Source: Dryas octopetala (taxonomy: Eukaryota; Streptophyta; Magnoliopsida; Rosales; Rosaceae). Taken from it: DNA of 64,000 nucleotides. The stretch lies in contig OY992840.1 in assembly GCA_963921425.1 (NCBI GenBank), positions 16,036,621-16,100,620 of the forward strand. Reading direction: 5' to 3'. This document shows, piece by piece, positions 36,445-50,899 of the stretch (the first letter of the stretch is position 1; the number at the start of each line of letters is the position of its first letter). The notes below the pieces were generated by a model. That model did not search any database and was not told where the DNA came from. It was given only the letters and a program-made list of their open reading frames with translations. The position numbers and the translations under genes are program-made.

Positions 36445-37149
36445 ATTTAATATGAGTGGTTAGATTCCTATTCTCCTATTTTATTTTCTCACCCACCTTA
36501 TTTTTACATCCACCATTAAATTTGAAAAAAATATATAAAACATTGTTCTCACCTCCCATTATTCCTATAATATTATTTGATATACCAACTCAAACACTTA
36601 CTTACTAAACACTCTTCTCACCCCCCTTAACCATCATCTCACTCACCCATCTTTTTTCCATAATTCTTTTCTTTCATAAACCCTAATTATACTATGTTAC
36701 TAAAACTTAAAATCGATGATACTATTTGGTTGATGCTCATACATCTATTAAAATATATGTATGATTATTCTCTACCTTAAACCGTTATTATTTATTTATA
36801 TATAATTTTAGATCAATAATTCATTTTATTTAATGTTTATTTTGATTTAGAAATTGAATATTAATTACAAGGGTTTAATTTGAAATTTATGAATGAATTG
36901 TAGGATGGGTATAAGACTATTTTTCTGCTATTTGGAAAAAAAGATGGGTGGGTGGAATGATAATTAAGAGGGGTGAGAAGAGTGTTTAGTAAGTGGGTGT
37001 TTGAGTTGATATATCAAAAGGTATTATAGGAATAATGGGAGGTAAGAAAAGTGTTATTTATATTTTTTTCAAATTTAATGGTGGGTGTAAAAATAAAGTG
37101 GATAAGAAAATAGGACAAGGGGATGTAAATATAAGCACTCATTTAATAT
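36445..37149. mobile_element. Second fold-back Mutator-like element
   Basis: The left arm (36454-36664) and right arm (36929-37140) are imperfect inverted copies of about 210 bp. Shared inverted blocks include CACCATTAAATTTGAAAAAA, CTCCCATTATTCCTATAAT and ACTTACTAAACACTCTTCTC. A perfect 9-bp target duplication, ATTTAATAT, flanks it at 36445-36453 and 37141-37149. There is no transposase. The arms differ in sequence from the 3.2-kb element, so it is another family of the same general type. Confidence 0.85.
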
Positions 37150-39681
37150 TAATGGCTCATATCTCAAGTGATAGTAAATATTTTCTCTCACACTTAGAGT
37201 CAATATATTCAAAGTTCTCTACCTAAAGAAGCCTCCTTTATAACCAAAAAATATACTGCATGTTTAAAAACCTTTAAGGCAACATATTTGTTGTGGAGTC
37301 TATGAACAAACATAAAAATAAATAAAAACTTTCCTTATAGTGGTAAAGAGATGAACCATCTAGATACAAGATCTCAAAAGAGAAGATGAATGAGATATAA
37401 TGCAACCATCCCCCCTATCCCTATGCATATCACCATGGACCAAAAAAAAAAAATCCATATAACCAAAATACTTTATTTTGGGCCTGAGGATTAAGAAGTC
37501 CATACTATCCAATCCCCCAGGTCCATTGATGGTGCAGCCCATGAAGATATTGATTGGGCTCCAGCTCCAACTTCCAAGTGATTATTTCTCTGGTCTTGTC
37601 TAATTAATGGGCCAATCCAAAAAGTGGTCCAAGGGACACCCGGTGTTTTTATCCCTCTCTGCTGGATTGTTTCTTCTGTGTAGCAGCAACTTAATTTTCA
37701 GATATCACAAGCTGTAATTCCCATGATCATAATAATGAATGATAGTGGTTAAACATCATTGCAATGTCAAATGTTGAACTGTAGACAACATATATTTAAT
37801 TATATGTCAATAAAGCTGATAATCATGCACCATAACAGCTCAATAAAACATGGCAGACCCAATTTGCTTAGTTGCTTCCTCAGGAAAATTAAACAACAGA
37901 CAACATGAGCATTGAACAGCCTAACCTGAAATTTCTACTCCCCCAACCCAACAGTCCTCATTTGTCATTCTGTGTGTGTTTTAAGTGCTAATTATATCTA
38001 ACCCCCTTTGTGGGCTACCCTTTTATTATGTTGCTCAATCTTTACTCCAGCCTCCCTCCGACCAACCTAAAATCTGCAATAATTGTAGCCGAGCTAGCAA
38101 GCCTTTCTCTTTTCTTTGTCTTTTGTCTCTTGTCCATATTTTAAAAAATGCATGAGTTTTAAATTCTCAAACTTTGGTCTGAGTTGATTGCTGGTGGCTA
38201 GCTAGTAACTGCCCACATAACGTTTTTATTACACTTCCATGCCTCAGAATCATATACATATATACAAGTTTCATATCTTAATTTCTGGCAGATTTCTTGT
38301 GGTGTTGGTGTACTGGTATGGCCCAAACAAGAAAAGCAAAGCTAGCCCTATAAGTTAATTTCTTTGCTGGCTATTCAAGTCTCTCACATGGTCCAGAATT
38401 CACTGCTTATCTTTGCTTAAGTTGTGGGTTCCATGTATGATAATGCAACCATTTAATCTTGGTGGTCCCAATATGCCATTTATAAAACATTTAATGTTAG
38501 GTTTTCATAGAAATTGTATGTGATCGACATGATAAACAAAATTGAGTTTGACCCCATATATTATGATCAGTTTATCACCTCAAGTAAATTATGGGGCAAG
38601 GACTCCTAACCCTTTACCAAGAACCACAGTTTGAGATTAAAAAAAATGTTTGTGGTCCTAAGTCTGCTAATTTCTATCAATTTTTGTACTTAATTATAGT
38701 GTAGCCCAGTAGGTGTCATTTTAATGTATATATTATTATATTTTGGTTGTGGTCCATCTTTTTTAGATAATGTAACATCTTCGAGAAAGACTTTTATGTA
38801 ACGAGTGTATACATTATTGTATCTTCTCATTACGTGCTAGATTACATGATAAGAAAAATAGACACAAAAAGTGTATACAATCGTGATAGGTATATTTCTT
38901 CCAACATCCTTTAATCCCAATTTTCACCAATAAGTGTTTCTTATGAAGTTATGATGCCAGGTTGCAGATCAAGTGATTCAAATGCCATGCATTTTGAGAA
39001 ACATATATTTATGTTGGTTTCTTTAGGTACATATATTTATTTTATTTTATTTTGGATATGACAAAAGGTGAAAGAAGCTTTTGAGCTACAGCCTAGAGAT
39101 TATGGCACCATGAGTTCTTAATTCTTAATTCGACCATATTTAATATGCATGAATGCACCCCCCCCATCATTTTTTAATTTTGAAGTTAGAATAATATATG
39201 TGGAAATTATAATTTGACTGTTAGTGGGTATAATGAACAATTTTAAGTTGAAACAGAATAACAAGTAAATTTGATTCCCCTCTTAAACTAGAAAATAAAT
39301 AATGATTACAATACTCTATTATAGTTTTTTTATCAGCCCCCAACCAACCAAAGCTAATTTAATTTGTCATAACTCATAAGCCAATATAATACATTGATAC
39401 ATATATTTATATGTGTTATTATTATATAAAGAAACTTGAAAAAATAAAAAATTATTATATAAGGAAAGAAAAAAATAAAAAGCAACAACAATAACAAAAA
39501 GTTAGAGAACAGCTATAGGCAAAGTGAATGAGTGAGAATCATGTGATCTGCCTCTCTCTCTCTCTCTCTCTCTCCCGCCGAATCAAAAAGCCTTAAGCTT
39601 TGTGTATATACCAACAACAACTGCCCTTTTGTTCTGTATGCGTGTTTTTAGCTCTGAGAGTATTTCTTGGGTTGGTTTTCA
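37150..39681. other. Long upstream region of the ROP gene
   Basis: No coding frame was recognised. A (CT)n tract at about 39551-39575 lies in the probable 5' leader of the ROP gene, and a TATA-like GTGTATATA occurs near 39601. Confidence 0.55.
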
Positions 39682-42438
<2,757 letters not shown>

Positions 42439-43229
42439 AAACATCCACCTCATCGCTTCCGTCTTGATCATTCATGATTCATGTGGCACTTCAAGGCTCT
42501 CTTCACTGCTGTTAGGATCCTGTGAATTTCATTATGCACGGAATGTTTAAAGTAAAAATGCACAACAGTTTTATCTGACCTACTTTTTTTGTATTTTTGT
42601 GTATTCCATATTACGTACTTTATACATATCAAGAAGATGGATAGCCTAGTAGCATCGAAGGAACTTTGTTTATTGCGCTCATTGTAAAGAATTGAAGTTT
42701 AAAGACTTTACAGTTGCAGGAGGGAAATTGCATCCAGTCTTAACTGCTTCATTAGTGCTATTTAATTTGCAAATTCATTCTCCGTGTAAAATGATGATGC
42801 CTTTGGTTCGATAGATTTTCAGAAAATCAACTTGGAGAAATCCTCTTAAATTGCAAGTTAAGACTTGAGAGACAGATTGGTACCATATATAAGCAAGCAC
42901 TATGCAGAGGCGTTCTTGGCCTCATTACTTCCAAACCTTCATGGTTTGCATCTCCGATGCTACTGGTTATCACAATATTGCTGCGGGGATGGGGATGGTT
43001 CAATTGACACATACCACTGCATAGTCTGTATTGAATTTTACACTCATACACACCTCTGCCACTGGTTGGTTTCATGAAAGGAATATATATGATTTTCATA
43101 TTCGTGCGTTAAAAGCCAGAAGCCTAAGATGCACATAACGACTAAGCAAGAAAATAATCCATAAGCTTTACTATAGTGTGTGGTAAATTTAAGTGTGGGA
43201 AACTCGTTTGTGTGCATGCGTGTGTGTGT

Positions 43230-43264
<35 letters not shown>

Positions 43265-43488
43265 TATTGATTATTTTTAGCAAAACCACAAAGGCACCAT
43301 AAGACTATCTGAAAACTCAGACAAACCGTCAACGATTCATGAAAACATTACAAGTTGTCCCTTTACTCCATAACAATATTGAGTCACTATAAGTTTCTAG
43401 TCCTACAAGGAGAAAAAGAAGGCAGCATCAGCAGTGAACCAACATATCCAATACATAGTGCCTCTAGGGATGGATAGGATGGAAGTTA
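42439..43488. other. Convergent intergenic space (ROP / uL29m)
   Basis: This contains the 3' ends of both genes. A (GT)n(GA)n tract lies at about 43211-43261. No other gene was seen. Confidence 0.6.
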
Positions 43489-45024
43489 TCATAAAGCATT
43501 TATCATCCTCTTCATCTCAGCAGACCTCCTGGGATCAGGTTCTTCAATTGCTCTCTCAGTGAGTACATGCTTAATACGACACATTGACTTCCTCACCTGC
43601 ATTTCATGATGACATTAGTAACATGAAATCAGCAATGGAAATAGTATTTTCAAGTAGAAGAAAAAAAAACCTTGACCGCAACAACAAAGTAAATTCTGAA
43701 TTATAGTAATATCTATACTAGTTCCTTTTAATATTAAATGGAACAGCCAAGCCATGATACTGGTTTTTGCAAGCAAAAAATATGGACATCACCCAACATA
43801 ATGAACAGATAGACAAAAAGAATTATTGAAAATTTTGCAGCAATTTCAAGTCAGAATTAAGAGTTTAAAAAGGAAGGGTAACAAACCAGTTTTCATGTAA
43901 AACAACATTTTTGAAAAACTTCCCAAGTATTTCTTTGTTGAAATAATCCAAAAAATGGTTAAAAGAGAGGGTCATACTTTGGGAATGCGCTCAGGATTAG
44001 GAAACCGTAGGTTCTGTGCTTGAAGCATCTGCCGTTGCGTCATCAGCATGTTTTTCTCCTTAAGCAGAACATACCATAGCTTATTAAGATCATCCCAAGA
44101 CTTCAGACGCAGTTCAGCTGCCTTCCAACTTCGACCTGACAGCAATTGAGATATCAAAAATTGAAATAGATGCAAAATCTATCACTGAAGCAATAAAGAT
44201 TGCATCAAATAGTGTTGTAGAAATGCATCAGCCTCAGAAAATCAAATAGAAAGTTGAATTATGTAAAAAAAGTCTCAGAATGAGTAAAAATAATTTGCAA
44301 GGATGGAGGTTAGAAGAAAAAAAAAACACTTTAAATAATTAACCATGGAATGCATTATATACCGATTGAGAAGTGAATATACAGTAGGAAAACTAGTAAT
44401 AACTAATAACATTTAAAGTAATGCTTAGACTCTACATTTGTGTTGGGTTTTCTGTGCATAACTTGCAAAAAAATGGGACAATTACTTGAAGCACCTGGGA
44501 CATGTGCCCATTGACCCACCCTGTGATTGATTCTAAAATATCTCCTACAATGTTGAGTGGGTAATAACTTGAAAAATCATATAGGAAGCACACCCTTTAA
44601 CTATAGCTCAAGATCTTTTATGCCATTAGTTGTTAAAACTCTCTCCAGTGCTCAATTAAGAGTCTTTTTGTAGATTGGAATCGGAATAATAACTCAATTT
44701 CCATACACAATATCTAATGCTGTATTTGCTATTTACAAAGACTTCTTAATAAAAGCAGCTTCTTTCAACATAAGCATGAAAATTAAGGATATAATCAAAT
44801 AGCCGAATTTGTAAAGTTGATGAAAAACCAGAAGCAATGGAAATGAAAAATCATCATGTACCGTAGACAACTGGTTTGTCTTCATCTGCGCTTCTATCTG
44901 CCTCAAAGAACTCCTCAAGAGGGTTGTGTCCCATTGTCCTAGCCGTAGAAGCCGCCGCAGCAGAAGTTTCTGATTTAGCTGCAGCAAAGAGTGTTCTCCT
45001 AAAATACCTTGACACCAACAACAT
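43489..45024 (-). CDS. Mitochondrial ribosomal protein uL29m (L47 family)
   Basis: Three exons, 45024-44862, 44135-43978 and 43596-43489, give 142 aa with GT-AG introns. The N-terminus ([18 protein letters not shown]) is Arg/Ala/Ser-rich and looks like a mitochondrial targeting peptide. The conserved MRP-L47 block follows: [39 protein letters not shown] and RMRKSM-type text ([16 protein letters not shown]), ending [13 protein letters not shown]. It is a structural protein of the large mitoribosomal subunit, near the exit tunnel in relatives. Length agrees with the Arabidopsis protein. The pyrimidine-rich upstream region to about 45450 is probably leader and promoter. Confidence 0.9.
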
Positions 45025-45585
45025 TGTGCTCAAATTGCTGCATAATAGTGCAACAAGATTAGAAATCAAAATGGCAGCAACAAGCGACTCTTACTTGGAG
45101 TACAAGACTCAGCCTATTGGCATTCAAACCAACACGGAAAAAAAAAAAAAAAAAACTCATTTGGGCATTTTCGTAAACACTGAAAACGCATTTGGGCACT
45201 TGCAGAAATTATTGAAGGGAAAAAACAAAACAAAACAATACCCACATCCAAGCGATGAAGAGCTACTGTGAAACAATATAGATAATGGGCAGCAGGAAAT
45301 ATGTGGAAACCCAGAAACCACTTACGTGTGGAGGCAGACGGCGGCGTTTTGGGGGGCTCCTGATGCTGGTTCGTTGTGGAAGAAGACTGAAGGGGACACT
45401 GGCTGTGGCAAATTCGGAGCCTTTCTCGTCGTTTGGGCGTTGCGGTTTAATTGGGTTTGATATGGACCGAAATAATGGGCCGAAATAGATTGGATAAAGG
45501 CCCATTTATGTCATTAGAGCCCAACATGCTTGAGCTATTGGGCTGACGCCTAAAAATGCCCTACAACTAAACCCATCATAAACAT

Positions 45586-45730
45586 TTGGCAACACTCATT
45601 CTTTCATGGGGCATGCCCTATGGAGCATCTTCTCACAATGAGGTGAGCCCTATGTATTGTGGGTTCTATCTTATTGTGAGATGATGCACTATAGGGCATG
45701 CCTCATGGAAGAATATCTCTATGTGGCAAT
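45586..45730. mobile_element. Small hairpin MITE-like element
   Basis: The left arm (about 45586-45642) and right arm (about 45671-45730) are inverted copies with few mismatches. Examples are GGCATGCCCTATGGAGCATC against GATGCACTATAGGGCATGCC, and TCTCACAAT against ATTGTGAGA. Outer tips are TTGGCAACA and TGTGGCAA. No clear target duplication was seen, so class is uncertain. Transcribed, it would form a near-complete 60-bp hairpin. Confidence 0.65.
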
Positions 45731-45810
45731 TATGGTCAAACTCACCCAAACACATCTTAAAAAAGATTGTTTAACACGTGCAATGAAGGATCAGGTTGAT
45801 TCTAATTAAA

Positions 45811-45915
45811 ATTAGGTGGAGCTTTCTTTTTCTTTTTTTTATATTCATCTTTTGTGAATTTAATTAGATGGAGCTTTCTTTTTCTTTTTTTATACGCATC
45901 TTCTGTGAATTTATT
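45811..45915. repeat. 52-bp tandem duplication
   Basis: Two consecutive copies of a unit containing GGAGCTTTCTTTTTC and CATCTTTTGTGAATTTA, with a period of 52 bp and a few differences. Confidence 0.8.
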
Positions 45916-48277
45916 GTTAGAACTTAGAATTCAATACAATGCATTGAAGAATTGCTATCATAGATCACAACTCAATTGCATAGCAATTTTTCTTTCCTTT
46001 TCTTTTTTCGGCCATGTATCCCATATTCCCATAGCAATAATTTTAAAGTATAAATATGGGGACCTTTGAATATACTTGGGTTTCCTTTTTCGTACTTGTG
46101 GATGTGATATAAGTGAAACAGATGGAGCAACCACTCAAGCTAGCCCAATAATAAGGGCAAAGAAAGGAAGGGAGTGAGTGAGTGAGTGAGTGAGAAAAAG
46201 CTCCAAACAAATATCTCTCATAAAATCAAAAAGGGCCTAAAAAAGCCACATAAATTGGTATCATGCATCATGTGGTCCCTGCATGGATGCTAAGGTTCGG
46301 TGATATGAGTATTCCCCTAAAGAACTCTGATAGCAACACCCACGTTCTGTCCCTTGGCTTTTCCTTCATGCACCTTCTCTCACTCTCTCTCTCTCTCTCT
46401 CACATAGCTCCTAATTTCAATTATGTTCATCATTATACCCTTGTGTTTTCAAATATTTCCATCATTTTATAATACTATGGTTCCTCTAAGCATTCCAGCT
46501 TTCTCAATCTTAATCTTCAATTAAGGTAAGGTGGTTTCAACCCATTACTTTAAAGCTCCTACCAATATGATTTTGACATCTCATCTTTTGGCATATACAA
46601 GTTGATAGAGAAATCAATAGCTTACAAAGAAAAGGACAAACTTACTCAGCTCCATCCTATATTATACATATTTCAAAGGTCAATTGCTTTTTCTAATTTG
46701 TTTTCCTTTTTCTTAATCCTTTTCAAATATTGCCAAAGTTGTTCATGGACCAAATCAATATGCATATCTACAAATCTTTCAATATTGCATAATTGAAGCT
46801 ATCATGTGGGTGTAGGAAATTTGAGCTAATATAATGATTGAAGGCAACTTTTTTAAATGTGATGTAATTTTTATTTAATTTTATCATTGCCATTTGCCCT
46901 TTTTCAATCCTTGAACATAAATTAAGGATTAATCTTTCCTTAATCTTCGCAATTATGATTCCAACACCACATGATGCCATTTGAATTTTTCTTTCCTCTG
47001 TTTTTATACGAAAAAGGCTTGGCTCCACAACCCTTTTTCACTTTTCACTGAATATTAATTTGTATTAATTTAAATAAGATTAGGAGAGAGAATACTCTTA
47101 ATTATCGAACGCCTACTGATAAATGTTTTTAATTACTAGAACTTCACACTACCATGTAAAATGTTTGAATCAAAATAGATTATAGGTTTGATCCCACCCA
47201 ATTTCTTATAAAAAAAGTGTAAGAGAGAATATACATATGTGTACATAGAGATTGTCCTTAGGTGAATTCAAAGAAAACCTCACACTATTCCTGTGTATGA
47301 TGTGTTATATTCCAAAAGATATTTTCTCTAAAACAAATAATATAAAGTGAATAGTGCCAAAAAGACAAATAACACATTCAAACAAAACAATTAGTGTTTT
47401 GGGGGTGGTTCACATAGACGTAGACAGGCCTTTCTTATTATAATTCATTAATTTATGTACTTTTGACTTTCAAATAGATCTCCCCAATTTTTTGTTTTGG
47501 CAGGCTACATTAAATGACTTTTTAGTTTTTACTCCCTTAATGGTTAAAACTCTTTTTCTTAGTGGTTGAAATTTTCTATTTTCACTGTACGTTTTTTTCT
47601 TTGTACAGTAATAAATTATATACGGTGTGTATATTGTACATGAAACGTAGACCTGCACGTTTTTTAGTCAAAAATTTTGACCCATCAGGGAATATAGTCA
47701 TATACAGTACAAAGTCAGAAAATCAAATCACTATATTGACTGCAGGTATAACAGTTACTATACCAATTCATTACTTTTAACAGTTGATGAGTCGAACTGT
47801 TAATTTAATAACAATATACTCGTTTATGTCCAGACCAATTAATTAATTAGCCGTTTAGCATCTTCAAAATCGTGAATGCAAATGATTTATATACATGCAT
47901 AATGTTATTTGTATCATGTTTATCTTTGATTAAAATTCGTGACAGTTAATGCTTTTATCATGTTTATCTTTGATTGAGGCTCAACTCAATCAATAAAGTT
48001 TGCTTTGGCTATAAAAAAAAGAAGTCAAGGAATTCAGCCTCTTAAAAATATTTGTACCCGCCACAACAAAAAAAGAAAAAGAAAACTAATTATACATACA
48101 ATCCTATTTATTGTAACAAAAATGATAGAGGTATCACATTTTTAGTACTGGTCACGTGTGTTTCTCTAATAAAGGTAGACCGCATTTGTATAAGTAGGCT
48201 TTACAATCTTCCAACTTTATAAGAGAAATGATACACATATATTACCAAAAATATAATACCGACTTTATTATTACTCT

Positions 48278-48662
48278 TATGGCTATATTTAACTTTTGGT
48301 CCTTGTAGTTTATGTTAAGTTTTATTTTAATCTATGTAATTTCAATTATTCTAATTTTGGTCATAACTTACAAATTGTTGCAATTCAAGGTTACGTTAAT
48401 ATTTTTATTTATTAATTTGTTAAATTCATCATTGAATCGCTAATGGTATGTAAAGTATATATATGACAAAAATCATAATGGTTTGTAAAGTACATGACTA
48501 AAAATGCAACGAATTTAACGATTTAATGAATAAAAATGTTAACGTGTCATTGAATTGAAATAATTTATAAACTATCAAACCAAAATCAAATTAATTAAAA
48601 CTATAGGAACTAAAGTGCAACTTGACCCAAACTACAGAAACTAAAAGTTAAATTTGGCCATA
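48278..48662. mobile_element. Third fold-back element (degenerate)
   Basis: 48278-48427 and 48511-48662 are imperfect inverted copies. Shared text includes TATGGC at the tips, ATTTAACTTTT, CTGTAGTTT/CTTGTAGTTT, CAATTCAA and TTTTTATTTATTAA-like blocks. No matching target duplication was found, which fits an older insertion. Confidence 0.6.
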
Positions 48663-50899
48663 TTTATACACAAATTCTCTATGCATGACGTTGCTATTTA
48701 GTTGAATATTTCTATGACATTTTGTTATTTTTTAGGCCATTTTTTATAGGGTTCAACATGTTAGGAACTTAGTGTATAGGGTTCTATATTTTATCGTCCA
48801 AAACTTAAGAGTTAAAATTTAAATTATAACCGAGAAATGAGAACTCAAAACCATGAGAGTTAAAACCAATGAATATGTTTCAATTGATAATTTATACTCT
48901 AAATAATTCAATCATGCTAAGTTTATGAGCAAATGGTTAAAAAAAAAAAAAAAACTCATAAAACACATGCATTCGTTCTTTAATTAAAGAACTGCATATT
49001 TATATTGTAAGTTTTATTTTGAGATAATAAGAGTTGCAAAGAAGTGCACAAAATAATAAATTTTGGTTAAACATTTCATTATTTGTTGGTAAATGACAAT
49101 AGGCATTTGGCATCTCCAAAACTGTCTGCAAAGGATTTTGACTTCTGACTTATAACTTTTGACTTTTGAGGTTACCTTGTGCAATTCCATAGGATACAGA
49201 ATTAGGAAAACAAACATTAATGCATGAGCCTATGAGGCGTATGGGTTAAGTTAACTAATGACTAATGGGATTGCTTAGAAAAGAAAAAGAAAAAGAGAAA
49301 TGGAAGTGTTGAAGAGAAATGGGAGCAGGAAAATTTGTACTGCTTGGGTGGCAGTTGGAATATTTAGTCAAGGGACAGAAAAGCAGGGATTGGGTTTGGG
49401 GGGAATTGACTGGAATTAGGGATAAGAGAATTTTGTCGGCTGTCCTTTCTTTCACTATTGGCCATTTGGCCTCATGGTTTGGGCGCCCCAATATTCCCCC
49501 CGCTGCAGAGCCACCATGTGATTATTTCTAAATGCCCATATTACCCCTTCCATTTGATGAAATTTCTGAAAACATGTCTTTTTTTGGCCATGGAAACAAA
49601 TGTCAAAAGAAAAGAAAAAGAGGGAATAATGTGATAAATTTAATATATTTTTCTTTGTTACAAAGAAAGTTAAAAGGAGGAAATAGGTATTCAATTTCCA
49701 ATCTTGAATATGAAGTAAATGTCAACTACACTAAAATTATAAGCCTGCCCTCACACTATATACTATATTTAATTATTCTTGATGCTAATTGCTACATTGC
49801 TAATTTGCTACGTTAGTAATGTAGTTTCGCCGTTGTTTCACTTTTTATTTTCTTAAGGGTATTAACGTCTTTTAATTAAATTACGAAATCGTGGTGCATC
49901 CCTCTAGGGATGTTGGTAACTGGGATTGACATTGCCAAGGCAGTTCCCTTTATCTCACACAACGCAAGCTCAAACGGCGTCGTTTACTCCTCCCGACTTG
50001 TGTTTAATAATTCTTGCTTTGACAATATCATTTCTAGCCTTCTCTTCTCTAGCTTTTTGCACAGCTGAACTACACTGAGAAAAAAAAAAAAAAACGAAAC
50101 CTCCAAAAAAGAAAAAGAAAACATAAATTTAATAAATATATCATATTTTCTACTGAGCTTAATAAATAATGTTTGTTTTAGAGTGTATTTTCATGGTAGA
50201 AGACACTGTGTACAGTGTAGCTTACTAGAGAGAGAGAAAGTGAGAAACTTTTACTTTGTAGAGAGAGAAAGTGGGGAAAACAAAATAGAAATTTTGCTGC
50301 TTTGAACATTTTCATTTTGTATCATTCACTTTCTTTTTATAATTTACATTCAACTCTATCTTCACCTGCTCTCTTATACAGTGACTTCACACCTCCTGTG
50401 CCGCTTCTTAGCTGTGTTTTGCTAAGCTAAACACCTGGATTTGCTTGGCTCACTCTACCCATTTTGAGTGAACATCTTTTAGGTTGTGGGGTATATGGGT
50501 TTCTGACTTTAAAGCCTCCCACTTTCAATTTTGGTTTTTGCTTTGCTTCTGTAGCTAGTTAAAAGGTACTTTTTTGCTTATCTTTTTCTTATTATTTTCT
50601 AGTGCAATTATTATGCCTATTTTGCTCACTATATGAAGCTTCTGGTTGCACTATCATTTTCTGTTTTCTTTTTTTCTTATTCACACAGTTCCCATCTCTA
50701 TTATTTGGTAGTCTAGTTTAGTCGGTGTACATGTGGGTGGTTCAATCTTTTCGGTCATCATTCTGTTGACTGTTTTCTCTGTTTTCTGCTCATTTGTGTG
50801 GGTTTATGCTAGATTTGGGATCTGGGTTTTGCTTAGATTTGGGTTGCATAGTGCTTCTGGTGTTTTTTCTAGTGAAAGAGAGCAAGCTGTAGAGAAATC

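Larger units (their letters stand above)
45025..50899. other. Gene-poor region between uL29m and NAT
   Basis: No protein-coding gene was recognised. It holds a hairpin MITE, a 52-bp tandem duplication, a GAGT microsatellite (46173-46191), a CT run (46379-46402), a third fold-back element and the NAT leader. The NAT leader probably has a 5'-UTR intron from about 50566 to 50872, ending TTTTTTCTAG 28 nt before the start codon. Confidence 0.55.
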
